Below, piece by piece: positions 28,409-39,513 of a DNA stretch of 56,962 bases. Under the pieces are notes generated by a model. That model had not been told where the DNA came from. It saw nothing but the letters and a program-made list of their open reading frames with translations, and made no database searches. This DNA is from Aestuariivita sp. (GTDB lineage Bacteria; Pseudomonadota; Alphaproteobacteria; Rhodobacterales; Rhodobacteraceae). Both the position numbers and the translations under genes were made by a program. Each line of letters begins with the position of its first letter. Within the stretch, counting starts at the first letter, position 1. The DNA lies in the NCBI GenBank assembly GCA_026709985.1, contig JAPORY010000066.1:1-56962 (forward strand), read 5' to 3'.

Positions 28409-29368
28409 TCAGCAAGGAAAAATGGGATCGCCAACTCGTATTAATTCCCACTCTAACATAATACCGGACGAATCGTAAACCTTTTTTCGCACCTCTTCGC
28501 CTAATTTTTCGAGATCTGCCGCCGAAGCGTTGCCAGTGTTGATAAGAAAATTTGAATGTTGCTCGCTAATCTGCGCATCTCCCCGCCGCGCTCCCCGCAT
28601 TCCCGCTGCATCAATGAGCTTCCATGCCTTTCGGTCATGATTTTCATCCCGCCGCTCCGATGAAGTATGTCCGGCCGGATTTCGAAAGGCACTACCAGCA
28701 CTTCGGCGCGAAACTGGCTGAGTCGCACGGCGATGCTGAACTTGCTTCTGCATCCTTTCTTGGAGTTTGTTGATGCTGTCGGAATGTGAACGCAGTGTCA
28801 CCTCGACGATGACCGACTCAGGCGGAATGTCAGCAGTTCGGTAACCAAAATTTAAATCACTCTCGACCAAGGAAAGGATCGCACCTTCGCGTGTTACCAG
28901 TCGCGCATTGCAGAAAACATCTGCAAGATACCTCTGATAGCAACCCGCGTTCATACGCACGGCACCACCAATCGTACCAGGAATTGTTCGTAAGAAAGTT
29001 AAATCAATACCCAGAGACGCTGCCTGTTGCGCAAGTCGAGCGGCCAAGACCGCGCCGCCTGCGGTGACCGTTGCGGTTCCCGTATCTACTGATATTGAGT
29101 TAAAGGCTCGCCCAAGGCGAATAACAACACCGCGAAAGCCGCCGTCGCGCACAATCAGATTCGAACCAACTCCTAAAACAAATACGCGAATCTTGGGATC
29201 AAGAGCCGAGATAAAATCCACCAGATCGCCAATGTCAGTGGGGCGGAAGATCGCGTCAGCAACACCTCCGACCCCAAGCCACGTCATGTCCGAAAGGAGA
29301 ACGTTACGTCGCAATTTACCCTGAGCCGAAGGCAATATGTCAGTTGCTCGGTTATTCACTGGCCACAA
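28409..29368 (-). CDS. murB: UDP-N-acetylmuramate dehydrogenase
   Basis: The FAD enzyme reducing UDP-GlcNAc-enolpyruvate to UDP-MurNAc. 319 residues. FAD-binding pieces are TWLGVGGVADA and VLGVGSNLIVRDGGF; RTIPGTIGGAVRMNAGCYQ follows, the catalytic serine lies in SAGSAFRNP, and MLEWELIRVG is the C-terminal glutamate segment. This is type I by length. It normally follows murC directly, but here a 2.3-kb insertion separates them, so murB-ddl-ftsQ-ftsA need a promoter inside or beside the insertion. Confidence 0.97.
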   Translation of the reverse strand: MWPVNNRATDILPSAQGKLRRNVLLSDMTWLGVGGVADAIFRPTDIGDLVDFISALDPKIRVFVLGVGSNLIVRDGGFRGVVIRLGRAFNSISVDTGTATVTAGGAVLAARLAQQAASLGIDLTFLRTIPGTIGGAVRMNAGCYQRYLADVFCNARLVTREGAILSLVESDLNFGYRTADIPPESVIVEVTLRSHSDSINKLQERMQKQVQHRRATQPVSRRSAGSAFRNPAGHTSSERRDENHDRKAWKLIDAAGMRGARRGDAQISEQHSNFLINTGNASAADLEKLGEEVRKKVYDSSGIMLEWELIRVGDPIFPC

Positions 29369-29701
29369 AAGTCTGCGCTTGCTAACTCTCCAGCGGATAA
29401 TTCTTGTAATCGCCTGTTTGGTGCCTCACTCGGATTACTGTGCAGCTTTCGTATAGACCGACCATCTGGAGCATAAATCAAAAGTGACAAGACCAAGCAT
29501 TGCGATAGCGTTTGGAACTTGTATCTGATCATTAGTACAGGCTCAGTTCAGTCAAAAACTTTGTTCTACGGATTGCACGGGAATGACGATTTCGGTTGCG
29601 TTCCGCATCAGAAAGCGGGGACTCATTCTTTCCTTTGCAGCAAGATTGAACACCACTCTGATAGTTTTTGTTTTTCGCTTTACATCGTTCGGATCAAAAT
29701 A
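29369..29701. other. Upstream region of murB
   Basis: 333 bases at the left end of the murB-murC insertion. No ORF with protein character is seen. A murB promoter is expected here because transcription from murC is interrupted, but no convincing box pair was found. Confidence 0.35.
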
Positions 29702-30244
29702 CTAACCCATAAACGCCGCAGCGAAACCGTCAGGAGTCAAAATTTCAGTGCTGTCCTTGGCGTTGAGGAGCACCAATAACCAACGATTATTAACAGTATT
29801 GGGTGGGGTTTGACATACCATGGCATCTAATTTTTCCAGAATCGTTCCGAACTTTGTACGCGGCAATTTTAGAAAAGCCTTAACCTCTCCTTCCAGCGGT
29901 GCCGCTTGATAAAATGATCCCATAACGGCCGCCGCTTCAATAGGTTTGATATTCTGGAGAATTGCCCGGACAATCTCATCCGAGGGCTGAACCACTTTAG
30001 CTAGTGTCTGAAGAAAAACCCTAAATTTCTTTTGAAAACACTGAAAACCCTTGACTTTCTGAGGGTTTTTGTTGACGAAAATTCCTGATATATGGTATAA
30101 AACCATCGAAACCCGGCACGTTTTACGCCAAATCAGCGAATCTTCGCTAAAGCCGGAGAGCAGATTAATGCGATAACCTTCAATCTGCAACCCCGTCTTG
30201 GTGCCACGCCAATCAATCAGCTGAAGTTCGATCCCAAGTCTCAC
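29702..30244 (-). CDS. Hypothetical protein, doubtful
   Basis: An open frame of 180 codons that I do not recognise. The C-terminal half (SDEIVRAILQNIKPIEAAAV, KAFLKLPRTKFGTILEKLDAM) has a plausible amphipathic helical composition. The N-terminal half reads less like protein, and a strong inverted repeat (30044-30069) falls inside it, so the real gene, if any, may begin further in. It lies in the foreign stretch between murB and murC. It could equally be a chance frame. Confidence 0.3.
   Translation of the reverse strand: MRLGIELQLIDWRGTKTGLQIEGYRINLLSGFSEDSLIWRKTCRVSMVLYHISGIFVNKNPQKVKGFQCFQKKFRVFLQTLAKVVQPSDEIVRAILQNIKPIEAAAVMGSFYQAAPLEGEVKAFLKLPRTKFGTILEKLDAMVCQTPPNTVNNRWLLVLLNAKDSTEILTPDGFAAAFMG
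30044..30069. repeat. Inverted repeat with adjacent promoter-like boxes
   Basis: AAAACCCT (30044-30051) pairs with AGGGTTTT (30062-30069) around a 10-base loop. Just after it on the plus strand come TTGACG (30072-30077) and TATAAA (30096-30101) with an 18-base spacer, a promoter-like pair that would fire towards the coiled-coil gene at 30320. Function unproved. Confidence 0.35.
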
Positions 30245-30319
30245 GATGACACTGAAGTCGTAACTGCTCTAACTTCGATGGTACTTGATTGTGGACTTCT
30301 GATCAGGTAGGATTGAAAA

Positions 30320-30619
30320 ATGACGGAAGAACGCGAAAACGCCCTCGCGATTGCCAAGCTGGTAGGCGAACTTAAGGCCGTCCGGGCGGAAACCAAGGAA
30401 TTGGGGGAGCGCATGGAAACGAAGCAAGCAGAATATCGCACCGACATCGCACGTTTGGCCGAACAATCAGCCCAGCGCGACAAGGAAGCTGCCCAGCGCG
30501 ACAAGGACAATCTGCGGTGGGCGGTTGGCTTCGGCATTGCGCAAATTGCTATCACTGTTGCTGTAATCGGTGCTGGTGTTGCCATCCTTGGTCTGCTGAT
30601 CGGCTTGCCAACGAACTAG
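30320..30619 (+). CDS. Small coiled-coil protein with C-terminal membrane helix
   Basis: 99 residues. Residues 1-70 are highly charged and heptad-like (KLVGELKAVRAETKELGERM), a coiled coil; residues about 71-95 (AVGFGIAQIAITVAVIGAGV and on) form one or two tight membrane helices. The overall plan resembles small DUF1640/CCDC90-like proteins. A 17-base unit repeats with a period of 21 bases (30470-30486 and 30491-30507), which adds one heptad (AQRDKEA / AQRDKDN). AGG lies a few bases ahead of the ATG. It sits in the murB-murC insertion on the strand opposite to the methylase pseudogene. Function unknown. Confidence 0.6.
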   Translation: MTEERENALAIAKLVGELKAVRAETKELGERMETKQAEYRTDIARLAEQSAQRDKEAAQRDKDNLRWAVGFGIAQIAITVAVIGAGVAILGLLIGLPTN

Positions 30620-30744
30620 TTTTTGTCGCCAAAATTGCTCAATCGCTCTGCCGCGGTATTGAGATATCCGCCATTGAAAATTCATCCGTTGGTGTAACTC
30701 TTGATAAAGGACTTGACGCCACGAGGTGTAGTCGGTGGCCGTCA

Positions 30745-31407
30745 TCACTCCGCCTCGACCGCCATCATCGCCGCGAGTGCCGCCAGCCGCTCACTCGCGG
30801 GTGGCGCAGCATAGTTACGACCCCACTTCGCCGCCTTACGCTTGATCCGCTGACGATCAGTGAAGTTCCGACCGGCATAATGGTGCCAGTGCGGACGATC
30901 CGGCGCGAAGTTCAGCCAGACCTTCTCGGTCACAACACCCGCTTGGTTGTTCACCTGTACTTCTAGTGTCCGCCAGTCGGGCAGATGTGCGTCGTAGAGC
31001 ACCGACGGATACCCAGAAATCATGACCGAACACGGCAGCGTCTGCAGTTGCGCTAATAGTGCGATATGCGCCGCATCATCAAAGTCATAGCGATAGCGGC
31101 GCGGACCCCGCCGCGTCGCTTGCACATAGGGCGGGTCACAATCGACCAGTTCACGCCCTTGGAATGGAAAGGCCGCTAAAAAGTCGCTTGCACATCCCGG
31201 CTGCAATTCCACCGGATAGTCACACGTAAAGGTCGCAATCGCCCGCGCATCCCGATCAATGCCAATCGACCGCATTGCCGGCGGCTTGCGCTTTAAGATC
31301 GCCCCACCGCCGAGGAAACACTCAATTTAGACATCGTGCGGCGGCATACTGGCGATAATCGCCTGAAACAGTCCATTGGTCGCCTTCGAACCAAACCACG
31401 CTGCCAT
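30745..31407 (-). pseudogene. D12-class DNA adenine methylase with premature stop
   Basis: A phage-type N6-adenine methyltransferase. Reading from ATG 31407, the first 26 codons (MAAWFGSKATNGLFQAII...) contain the SAM-binding WFGSK start, then an in-frame TAA (31327-31329) replaces what should be Tyr in 'YIExFLGGGA'; the frame continues as IECFLGGGAILKRKPPAM and on to the end. The catalytic motif is VDCDPPYV, and YRYDFDD, SGYPSVLYD and AGRNFTDRQRIKRKAAKW complete the family. Apart from the one stop the gene is intact, at 220 codons. A downstream ATG at 31275 would give a 176-residue product lacking the SAM motif. Its host sequence-modification target is unknown (possibly GATC-like by family). 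Confidence 0.85.
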
Positions 31408-31677
31408 ACCCAATACCGCATCATGCTTGCGGTCAACGACAAGACAGCAAAACTATGACGTCAATAGCCTCTCAGAAAAAAAATATTTGCCCGTTACAGC
31501 TTATCGGATAGACCACAAAAACTCATCCGCAATTAGGGGGTGAGTTACGATTTTGTTACAACTCCCGAACCATTACCAATCACCGTATTCACGCAACAAA
31601 TTCTTATCGCCCTGCGGCATTGTTATTACTGCCATAAATCTGTCGCGTCGACTTTGGTCAACAAACCTGCCCGCGTC

Positions 31678-33084
31678 TCAATTTTCTGCCTCTGCAAGCC
31701 GCTTGGCAAGGGTATCCGCCCACGCACCAATCGTGCCAGCACCAAGGCAAATCACCATGTCGCCCGACTGCGCGTGCGATTTAACGAATGTCACTAGTTC
31801 ATCAACGTCGATCACCGACGCGACCTGACGATGGCCCTGCCGTCGTAATCCGGCAACCAAATTCTCTCGCGACGCACCAGCAATAGGATGTTCGCCAGCT
31901 GAATACACATCCGTGATCCCCACAACATCGGCAGTATCAAAGCAACCGCAGAAATCATCAAAAAGATGCGAAAGCCGCGAATAACGATGGGGCTGATGTA
32001 TCGCGATAATTCGACCAGAACATACCTGACGAGCCGCCTTAAGAGCCGCCTTAATCTCGACCGGATGATGCCCATAATCATCAATAATCGTTACGCCATT
32101 AACAGTACCAACTTTTGTAAATCTTCGATTCACCCCAGCGAACTGCGCTAACGCTTGCGCTATTCTCTCAGTCGCCATCCCAAGATGCCGTGCGACGGCA
32201 ACCGCACCAAGGGCATTCGAAACATTGTGATTGCCCGGCATCGGCAAAGTACAATGCTTAATCGATAATCCTTCGCTCGTGAGTACAACATCAAAATGTG
32301 CAACGCCCTGCTCATAATGTAGGTTAGTCGCTTGCACGTCAGCCCCAGCTGAAAACCCATAAGTCATAACTCGGCAATGTTTGATTTTATCGGTCATCGC
32401 TCGGACGTCAGGATCATCAGCACAGCATACCGCAAGCCCGTAAAACGGGAGATTAGAGACAAATTCAAAAAAACCTTGATGCAATGCCGCCTCTGAACCC
32501 CAGTGCTCCATGTGCTCAGGGTCAATATTCGTAATTACGGCAATTGTCGCAGGAAGACGATTGAAGGTGCCATCACTCTCGTCCGCTTCCACAACCATCC
32601 ACTCACCGTGTCCGATGCGGGCATTCGAGCCATAAGCATGGATTATTCCACCGTTAATGACCGTTGGATCAAAGCCGCCAGCATCAAGCAAAGTCGCAAC
32701 CAACGTCGTTGTGGTCGTCTTTCCATGAGTGCCTGCGACAGCAATGTTTGACTTTAGACGCATCAACTCCGCTAACATTTCTGCCCGACGGACAAGCGGC
32801 AAACCTCGCTGCCGCGCCGCGTTTAACTCTGGATTCTCCGACGTAATCGCTGACGAGGTGACGACGACCGCGACTCCGTCAAGGTTTTCAGCACGATGTC
32901 CCTCAAAGATGCGAATACCTAATTGTTCCAAACGCGCCGTGATTCGCGAAAGTTTGATATCCGAACCTTGAACGCGAAAGCCATGGTTTCGTAATACTTC
33001 CGCGATTCCAGACATGCCAATCCCACCAATTCCGATAAAGTGAACTGGTCCCATGTCGACTGGCAGTTTGGTCGGTCTACTCAC
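31678..33084 (-). CDS. murC: UDP-N-acetylmuramate--L-alanine ligase
   Basis: First of the cytoplasmic peptide ligases: adds L-Ala to UDP-MurNAc. 468 residues. The N-terminal dinucleotide-like motif is [13 protein letters not shown] (18-30), the ATP loop GTHGKTTT is at 118-125, and the Mur central and C-terminal domains follow ([26 protein letters not shown]). GTG start overlapping the murG stop by four bases (GTGA). It ends at the murB-murC insertion. Confidence 0.97.
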   Translation of the reverse strand: MSRPTKLPVDMGPVHFIGIGGIGMSGIAEVLRNHGFRVQGSDIKLSRITARLEQLGIRIFEGHRAENLDGVAVVVTSSAITSENPELNAARQRGLPLVRRAEMLAELMRLKSNIAVAGTHGKTTTTTLVATLLDAGGFDPTVINGGIIHAYGSNARIGHGEWMVVEADESDGTFNRLPATIAVITNIDPEHMEHWGSEAALHQGFFEFVSNLPFYGLAVCCADDPDVRAMTDKIKHCRVMTYGFSAGADVQATNLHYEQGVAHFDVVLTSEGLSIKHCTLPMPGNHNVSNALGAVAVARHLGMATERIAQALAQFAGVNRRFTKVGTVNGVTIIDDYGHHPVEIKAALKAARQVCSGRIIAIHQPHRYSRLSHLFDDFCGCFDTADVVGITDVYSAGEHPIAGASRENLVAGLRRQGHRQVASVIDVDELVTFVKSHAQSGDMVICLGAGTIGAWADTLAKRLAEAEN

Positions 33085-34184
33085 GATGACTGGCCTCCAA
33101 TCAACGAAATAATCAGGTCAGCAAGGTCTTCGGCCGCGGTAGGACGACCAAGTGATAATGCCGCATCGGCCATTTTTGCCGCCGCATCGGAATTGCGTAA
33201 TATGCTAGCAATATACTCGGTCAATGTGCGCGAATCGAAAAGACTTTCGGGTATAAGAATAGCTCCTCCCGCCGCAACCAATGACCGAGCGTTTAGTGTC
33301 TGGTGGTCGCTGGCCGCAGCAGCATAGGGAATGAGGATTGACGGTCTACCAATGGCGCAAATATCCGATATTGACGATGCTCCAGATCGAGAAATCACCA
33401 ATTGAGCCTCGCTCAGTCGGCGCGCAATATCAGCAAAAAATGGCTTAACCTCAGCAACAATGCCATGCCGATTATATTCGCTGGTCACACGTTGGGCGTC
33501 CTCCTCTCGCGCCTGATGGATTACGCGCAAATTGGCTAAGAGATTTGTCGGCAAATCAGCAAGTGCCTGCGGTACGGCATCCGATATAACACGAGCCCCT
33601 TGACTTCCTCCAATTACCAAAATCTGCATCGGATAATCGCCGGGCGGAATATAAGGCGCACCCGCGCGCTGTTTGATTGTGGCACGAACCGGATTGCCAA
33701 CATGTACAGCGCGTGCTCCCTTGGGCAACGCTGTCGGCCACATCCCACAAGCCACACACCGCACCCGCGGGGCAAAGAATTGATTCACCTTTCCCGCCAC
33801 ACTGTTTTGCTCGTGGATTATTCTCGGCAATCCCAGCAACCAAGCTGCCACCATTGCCGGCACCGACGGATAGCCACCAAATCCAACGACAATATCGGGG
33901 CGAACGCGTCGCATATGGCGAAGCGCACGCGTAGCACCCGAAAGAAGTTTCGGTAAAACCAACGCCTTGCCGACAGGCGATTGAGTTGAAAAAGTGGCCG
34001 ACGATGTCTCCGTCACCTCGACTGTATGCGGGAAGCTATCCGCGTAGCGTCTACCTCGCACATCCGTGTTTAGGCCAACCCGCCAACCACGATCAAGCAG
34101 AACCTCAGCTAACGACTGCGCCGGAAACAGATGCCCGCCAGTCCCTCCTGCCGAAATCAGGCAATAATGCGACACGAATGTCAC
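33081..34184 (-). CDS. murG: UDP-GlcNAc:undecaprenyl-PP-MurNAc-pentapeptide GlcNAc transferase
   Basis: A membrane-associated GT28 glycosyltransferase that turns lipid I into lipid II. 367 residues, with GGTGGH at 13-18 for the lipid substrate, [29 protein letters not shown], the GGSQGARV loop and the UDP-GlcNAc site [27 protein letters not shown] start overlapping the ftsW stop; its own stop overlaps murC. Confidence 0.97.
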   Translation of the reverse strand: MTFVSHYCLISAGGTGGHLFPAQSLAEVLLDRGWRVGLNTDVRGRRYADSFPHTVEVTETSSATFSTQSPVGKALVLPKLLSGATRALRHMRRVRPDIVVGFGGYPSVPAMVAAWLLGLPRIIHEQNSVAGKVNQFFAPRVRCVACGMWPTALPKGARAVHVGNPVRATIKQRAGAPYIPPGDYPMQILVIGGSQGARVISDAVPQALADLPTNLLANLRVIHQAREEDAQRVTSEYNRHGIVAEVKPFFADIARRLSEAQLVISRSGASSISDICAIGRPSILIPYAAAASDHQTLNARSLVAAGGAILIPESLFDSRTLTEYIASILRNSDAAAKMADAALSLGRPTAAEDLADLIISLIGGQSS

Positions 34185-35347
34185 ACCTTGCCGCGCAAAA
34201 TTTCACCAAATTCGCCTTGCGGACGGGTGCGAGTCAAAGCCAACAGCATCCCGATCGTTAAGCCGCTAGCCAACAATGATGAGCCACCGTAACTAATGAA
34301 GGGGAGGGTCATCCCTTTCGCTGGCAATAAGCGTACCGCAACACTCAGATTGATGATGGCTTGCATGGTGAAGACCGCACAAAGACCCGTGCCTGCCAAC
34401 CGAACAAATAGATCGCGATCGCGCAACAGTCGAATAAGAGACCGAATGGCGATTACCACATATAGGGTAATGATTACAAAAACCATCAGCAAACCGTATT
34501 CCTCAGCGGCGACCGCGATAATGAAGTCTGAATGAGCGTCAGGCAATGATCGTTTCACTTGGCCTTCGCCGACACCAACGCCAATTAATCCCCCTTCGCG
34601 AATTGCATTGGCCGCAAACCCCAACTGCGTTGTCGGGTCGATTTCAGGATTGAGAAAACCGTCTATTCGTCGCGCAAAATGCTCTGATCCTTGATAGGCC
34701 AGCGTTCCCAGTACCACGGAACCGCCGAGTAAAACGACCAGAACCAATATCGGCGCACCCGCAACAAAGTACATCACCCCCCAGCCAAAAAACAGCAGAC
34801 AAGCTTGGCCAAAATCGGGCTGCAACGCGAGCAATGCACACAGAAACAGGCACAATGCGAAAGATAATGAAAACCCTGGAGGCCCGCGCACCTCTCGACT
34901 AGCAGCAAGCAGCCAAGCAGCAGCGACAATAAATCCAGGTTTTAAGAATTCGGACGGCTGCACACTTCCAATGCTTAAGCTGTACCATCGCACAGCGCCC
35001 TTTCCATAATCCGTGCCAAATACCGGCAGGAATATAATCGCAACGAACGATAGGAAAAAAATAATTCCAATCGCAAAACGCCGTACCCCAGTTGGGGACA
35101 TCATTGACGTACACAGCATTGCGAACCCGCCAATGCCAACAAACATGAACTGAAGCTGAACGTAATGAAAGGGTTCGTAGCCATTTCGCTCCGCAAGCGG
35201 CGGCGTAGCGGCCAAGCCGAGCAACAAGCCAATCCCGAGAAGGAATACAACGCAAATCAGCGTCCACCTGTCGACAGTGCGCCACCACTTTGGTAGGATT
35301 GGCTCACCGCGTTGGGCCGGTATCGACCCGTAGATCATTTCTGTCAT
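34181..35347 (-). CDS. ftsW: Septal peptidoglycan polymerase FtsW (SEDS family)
   Basis: Polymerises lipid II at the septum with FtsI. From the ATG at 35347 it has 388 residues (a TTG at 35377 is in frame). About ten membrane helices are visible. SEDS landmarks are [21 protein letters not shown] with its catalytic-type Asp/Gln neighbourhood, the long loop around [16 protein letters not shown] and [17 protein letters not shown], and the last part [17 protein letters not shown]. Gap of 115 bases to murD. Confidence 0.96.
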   Translation of the reverse strand: MTEMIYGSIPAQRGEPILPKWWRTVDRWTLICVVFLLGIGLLLGLAATPPLAERNGYEPFHYVQLQFMFVGIGGFAMLCTSMMSPTGVRRFAIGIIFFLSFVAIIFLPVFGTDYGKGAVRWYSLSIGSVQPSEFLKPGFIVAAAWLLAASREVRGPPGFSLSFALCLFLCALLALQPDFGQACLLFFGWGVMYFVAGAPILVLVVLLGGSVVLGTLAYQGSEHFARRIDGFLNPEIDPTTQLGFAANAIREGGLIGVGVGEGQVKRSLPDAHSDFIIAVAAEEYGLLMVFVIITLYVVIAIRSLIRLLRDRDLFVRLAGTGLCAVFTMQAIINLSVAVRLLPAKGMTLPFISYGGSSLLASGLTIGMLLALTRTRPQGEFGEILRGKV

Positions 35348-35462
35348 CTTTACTGCTCGCCCAATTTGATGCCTCAACTACGTCCCGTTTGACGAGATCT
35401 TTTCTTGAAATCATGCGTCAATTTGCCCAGAATATCAAGAAAAAAATCACAAAATCTATCTC

Positions 35463-36869
35463 TTATCCATTGCCTAATCTTTGTCGAACTTCTGTCACAA
35501 AGTCCTCGCCGCGTTGCTCGAAATTGTCATATTGATCAAAACTTGCAGCGGCTGGGGCCAGAAGCACCGTATCACCAGGTTCAGCATCGTGAATGGCTTG
35601 CTCAACCGCCCGCGCCATTGTGCGACAGACCTCAGTCTCAACATTGAGGGCCATGGCAAAACTCGCTGCATCACGACCGATCACGTATGCTTTCTTCACC
35701 ATCTTGGTTCTACCGTTTAAGGCCTGCAAACCGCCATCTTTGGCCAAACCTCCGCATATCCAACGAACACTAGCAAACGCGGTGAGCGCCTTAATTGCGC
35801 TATCAACATTGGTTGCCTTGCTATCATTAACAAACACGACGCCCCCCGCATCGGCAATCCACTGGCTTCGATGTGGCAATCCAGAAAATGAGCGCAAGGC
35901 TTTGGCAATTCGTTTGGGAGGAAGATGTAAAGCACGAGCCACGGCATAAGCGGCGCAAGCATTTTGATGGTTGTGTGCGCCCGGCAACCCCACGCACTCG
36001 CGAAGATCAATTGACGCAATCTGCCGTCCTTTGCGACTTTCCTGCAAAAATCCCTTTAAGGCCACAACCGCAGCGTCAAAATTCGACAATTTATCAATTA
36101 CTGAAATTCGAATGACGTTATTGTCGTGCGCACCCTCGGTCAATCGCTCCGCCAAAAAGCGGCCTTCAGCCTCGTCGACTCCAATGATTGCCTTGTCGAG
36201 TCCAACCCCCAAGAATAAGCGACACTTTGCCGCAAAATAACCACCGAATCCGCCATGACGATCCAAATGATCTGGCGACAGGTTGGTGAACACCGCGATG
36301 TCAGGTATCAGCGTTCGTGCGAGTTCCGTCTGATAACTTGCGAGCTCCAAAACTATCACTTCACCGTCACCTAGCGGGTTAAGATCAAGTACGCCGCGGC
36401 CGATATTTCCAGCCAACTGACACGGGATACCGCCTGACTCTAGAATATGACGGATGAGCGCTGCCGTCGTTGACTTTCCATTTGAGCCCGTGACGGCAAT
36501 GATTCGGGGTGATACATCAAACCTTGACCAACTATCGACTTCTATGGAACGAAAAAACAACCCAATATCATTGTCAATCGGAATGCCCACAGCCCTCGCG
36601 GACGCAATCACGGGATGCGGGGCTGGATATAAATGCGGAATTCCCGGGGAGGCAATCAATAGCGAAACATCACTCATCGCTTTCTCGGCGTGCAGGTCCC
36701 GCATTGCGATTTTCTGACTGGTCGCAGCGGCACGAGCTTCGGCATTATCGTCCCAAGCGATCACCTTGGCACCGCCAGCCATCAGCGATTGCGCTGCGGA
36801 TAACCCGGTCAATCCCAAACCAAGAATTGCGACCGTCTGACCTTCAAAGCCTTGCACAGGAATCATCAC
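35463..36869 (-). CDS. murD: UDP-N-acetylmuramoyl-L-alanine--D-glutamate ligase
   Basis: Adds D-Glu to UDP-MurNAc-L-Ala. 468 residues. The N-terminal uracil domain has [12 protein letters not shown], the ATP loop GSNGKST is at 128-134, [12 protein letters not shown] is the conserved central motif, and [25 protein letters not shown] marks MurD specifically. ATG start. Gap of 100 bases from mraY. Confidence 0.97.
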   Translation of the reverse strand: MMIPVQGFEGQTVAILGLGLTGLSAAQSLMAGGAKVIAWDDNAEARAAATSQKIAMRDLHAEKAMSDVSLLIASPGIPHLYPAPHPVIASARAVGIPIDNDIGLFFRSIEVDSWSRFDVSPRIIAVTGSNGKSTTAALIRHILESGGIPCQLAGNIGRGVLDLNPLGDGEVIVLELASYQTELARTLIPDIAVFTNLSPDHLDRHGGFGGYFAAKCRLFLGVGLDKAIIGVDEAEGRFLAERLTEGAHDNNVIRISVIDKLSNFDAAVVALKGFLQESRKGRQIASIDLRECVGLPGAHNHQNACAAYAVARALHLPPKRIAKALRSFSGLPHRSQWIADAGGVVFVNDSKATNVDSAIKALTAFASVRWICGGLAKDGGLQALNGRTKMVKKAYVIGRDAASFAMALNVETEVCRTMARAVEQAIHDAEPGDTVLLAPAAASFDQYDNFEQRGEDFVTEVRQRLGNG

Positions 36870-36969
36870 TCAGTCGCCTCCCTACCTCAACAACGAATCA
36901 CCGCTGATGAGAGCGGGCCGATGGCCAGATTGAAATCGTCGAATTAACCGCCATTATCTCCAGCCTGAC

Positions 36970-38052
36970 CTAACGCACCTTCAGCGTCGCTAGGCCAATT
37001 ATAGCAAGAATCAAAGAAATTATCCAAAATCGAATAACGATCTGAGGCTCAGCCCAACCCTTCTTTTCGTAGTGATGATGGATTGGTGCCATGAGAAAAA
37101 CCCGTTTTCCGGTACGTTTGAAATAGAGCACTTGCACAATGACCGATAACGCCTCAACGACAAAGAGTCCTCCGACGATCGCCAATACGAGTTCGTGCTT
37201 TGTCGCGACAGCAATGGCCCCCAAGGCGCCGCCTAAAGCGAGCGACCCCGTATCACCCATAAATACCGCCGCCGGCGGTGCATTATACCACAAAAAGCCC
37301 AATCCTGCACCAAAAAGCGCCGCAGTAAAGATGAGAATTTCTCCCGTTCCCGGCACATAATGTACTTCAAGATATTCGGTGAAGTCGACACGCCCGACAG
37401 CATAAGCTATGACACCTAAGGTGCTTGCAGCAATCATGACGGGCATAATGGCGAGGCCGTCGAGGCCGTCAGTTAGGTTAACGGCATTGGCACTGCCAAC
37501 AATAACAATCACGGCAAACGGAACGAAAAAATATCCGAGATAAATCAAAGCATCTTTAAACACCGGAATTGCAAGCTGATCTTGCAAGGCCATCGGATGA
37601 TACTGAGTTGCCCACCAACTTGCTATGGCAGCAATGGCGATGCCAATACCGAAGCGAAGACGACCCGGAACTCCGTGACTGGTTTGCCGCGATATTTTGG
37701 CGTAATCATCAACAAATCCCAACAAGGCAAAACTTAAAGTTACGAACAAAATCAGCCAAATAAACGGATTATCAAGACGCCCCCACAACAGCGTCGCAGT
37801 CGCCAATGCACCCACAATCAAAAGCCCGCCCATGGTCGGCGTCCCCGCTTTCTCAATATGACCCTCGGGCCCATCTTCGCGGATTGGCTGCCCCTTTGTT
37901 TGTCGTTTGCGCAACACATTGATCAACGGGCGACCAAACAAGAACCCGAATAACAGTGCTGTCAAGAATGCTCCGCCCGCCCGAAAGGTAATGTAGCGGA
38001 ATAAGTTAAACAAATCTCCGCCATCAGATAGCGCGGTTAGCCAATATAACAT
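36970..38052 (-). CDS. mraY: Phospho-N-acetylmuramoyl-pentapeptide transferase
   Basis: An integral membrane enzyme moving phospho-MurNAc-pentapeptide to undecaprenyl phosphate, forming lipid I. 360 residues and about ten helices, the exact family pattern. Key sites: GTPTMGG near 70-76, the DDYAK metal motif at 115-119, [13 protein letters not shown] (189-201), and the HHHYEKKGW histidine loop near the C-terminus. ATG start; 30 bases after murF. Confidence 0.98.
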   Translation of the reverse strand: MLYWLTALSDGGDLFNLFRYITFRAGGAFLTALLFGFLFGRPLINVLRKRQTKGQPIREDGPEGHIEKAGTPTMGGLLIVGALATATLLWGRLDNPFIWLILFVTLSFALLGFVDDYAKISRQTSHGVPGRLRFGIGIAIAAIASWWATQYHPMALQDQLAIPVFKDALIYLGYFFVPFAVIVIVGSANAVNLTDGLDGLAIMPVMIAASTLGVIAYAVGRVDFTEYLEVHYVPGTGEILIFTAALFGAGLGFLWYNAPPAAVFMGDTGSLALGGALGAIAVATKHELVLAIVGGLFVVEALSVIVQVLYFKRTGKRVFLMAPIHHHYEKKGWAEPQIVIRFWIISLILAIIGLATLKVR

Positions 38053-38082
38053 GCCACAATGTCCTACTCGTTCGTTCCCGCC

Positions 38083-39513
38083 TCATTCATCCATTGGCTT
38101 TTCACGATGTGCCAACTTCTGAATCGCGTCGACCACACTGCGCAATCCAGTCATAAGTGAAGCCTTAACCAAAACGACATCATCGGCGGCAATCTCTTTA
38201 CCAACCCACGCCGCCATCTGCGCCGCGTTCTCGAAATGCTCTCCCCGCTTCTCTTTCGGAAGTTCTTCGTGAAGGTGCGCTGTGAGCGGACCAACGCAGT
38301 GCACGATGTCGATGTGCTCCATCGCAGGGTGATGTGCCAAAGCGGTATGAAACTGCGGCCCATCTGCGCCTAGCTCTGCCATATCACCAAGTAATGCAAT
38401 TTTTCGGCCCCGCCAAACAGAGCTAAGATCCGTTGGCGCCGATGCTACCAATAGCTCCAACGCAGCACCCATCGAAACGGGGTTGGCATTGTAGCAATCA
38501 TCAATGAGCGTGAATGCTTGCTCTTTCTGTGCCGACCGCAACCAGAGCCTTTGAACCTGACCGCGTCCTTCGCCCGGCGACCATCGTCCCATTGCCTGTG
38601 CCACCAAAGCAATGTCCGCACCCAATGCTGAACTTGCCGCGATTACCCCCAGCGCATTAGTCACGAAATGAACCCCTTGGGTCGCAAGCTTAAAGATCAC
38701 CTGCTTACCGTTGGCATGGGCGCGAGCGACAAAAAAGTCGTCTTGTTGATGAGTGTCAAGCAAACAAAAGTCCCGTGCTTGTCTGCCAAAGTCGACGATT
38801 CGCGCTGAACGCGCTTGCGCGCTGTTTCGCAAACAGGTTGTATGCTTTGTATCGGCATTAATCACTGCTGTTCCGTTCGGCTCAAGACCATCAAAGATAC
38901 GCGCCTTTTCAAGGGCAATTTCCACTTCATCAGCGAATTCTTCGAGGTGAGCGGCGCCGACTGTTGTAATCAAGGCAACATGCGGACGCGCCAAACACGC
39001 AAGCGGCGAAATTTCTCCTGGCTTATTCATACCAATTTCAATGACCGCGAAATCAGCATCTGGTGGAATGCGGGCGAGGGTTAACGGAACACCCCACTGA
39101 TTGTTATAAGAAGCAACCGAAGCCGATACTTTTCCTTGTTCCGCCAGAACTGTCGTCATCATTTCTTTACATGAGGTTTTTCCAACCGAGCCTGTAATTG
39201 CACAGACTTTGGCTCGGCTTCGTTCCCGGCCTATGCGACCTAAAGCCTCAAGCCCCTTTTGTACATCGTCGACGATCAGCAATCGGTCGCGACTTTTCAC
39301 GCTAGCGGGGACACGTGACACCATGGCAGCACTGGCTCCGTTTATCAGTGCCTGCCTGACAAAATCGTGACCGTCTCGTTTGTCAGTTAGTGCCACAAAT
39401 AGATCACCGCGAACGAGCTTGCGCGTGTCAATCGAAACTCCAGTTGCGGACCAATCTCCGGCAACAGTTCCGCTGGTAGCAGCGGCGGCTTCTTGTGCCG
39501 TCCAAAGTGTCAT
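38083..39513 (-). CDS. murF: UDP-N-acetylmuramoyl-tripeptide--D-alanyl-D-alanine ligase
   Basis: Adds D-Ala-D-Ala to finish the UDP-MurNAc-pentapeptide. 476 residues. Evidence: N-terminal SIDTRKLVRGDLFVAL, ATP loop GSVGKTS (108-114), EIGMNKPGEI, and DDCYNANPVSMGAALE typical of MurF. The ATG overlaps the murE stop as ATGA. Confidence 0.97.
   Translation of the reverse strand: MTLWTAQEAAAATSGTVAGDWSATGVSIDTRKLVRGDLFVALTDKRDGHDFVRQALINGASAAMVSRVPASVKSRDRLLIVDDVQKGLEALGRIGRERSRAKVCAITGSVGKTSCKEMMTTVLAEQGKVSASVASYNNQWGVPLTLARIPPDADFAVIEIGMNKPGEISPLACLARPHVALITTVGAAHLEEFADEVEIALEKARIFDGLEPNGTAVINADTKHTTCLRNSAQARSARIVDFGRQARDFCLLDTHQQDDFFVARAHANGKQVIFKLATQGVHFVTNALGVIAASSALGADIALVAQAMGRWSPGEGRGQVQRLWLRSAQKEQAFTLIDDCYNANPVSMGAALELLVASAPTDLSSVWRGRKIALLGDMAELGADGPQFHTALAHHPAMEHIDIVHCVGPLTAHLHEELPKEKRGEHFENAAQMAAWVGKEIAADDVVLVKASLMTGLRSVVDAIQKLAHREKPMDE

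Noticed and set aside
30241-30585. 114-codon ORF antisense to the coiled-coil gene
   Set aside because: Serine/arginine-rich shadow of the plus-strand coiled-coil frame, which shows clear heptads and a membrane helix.
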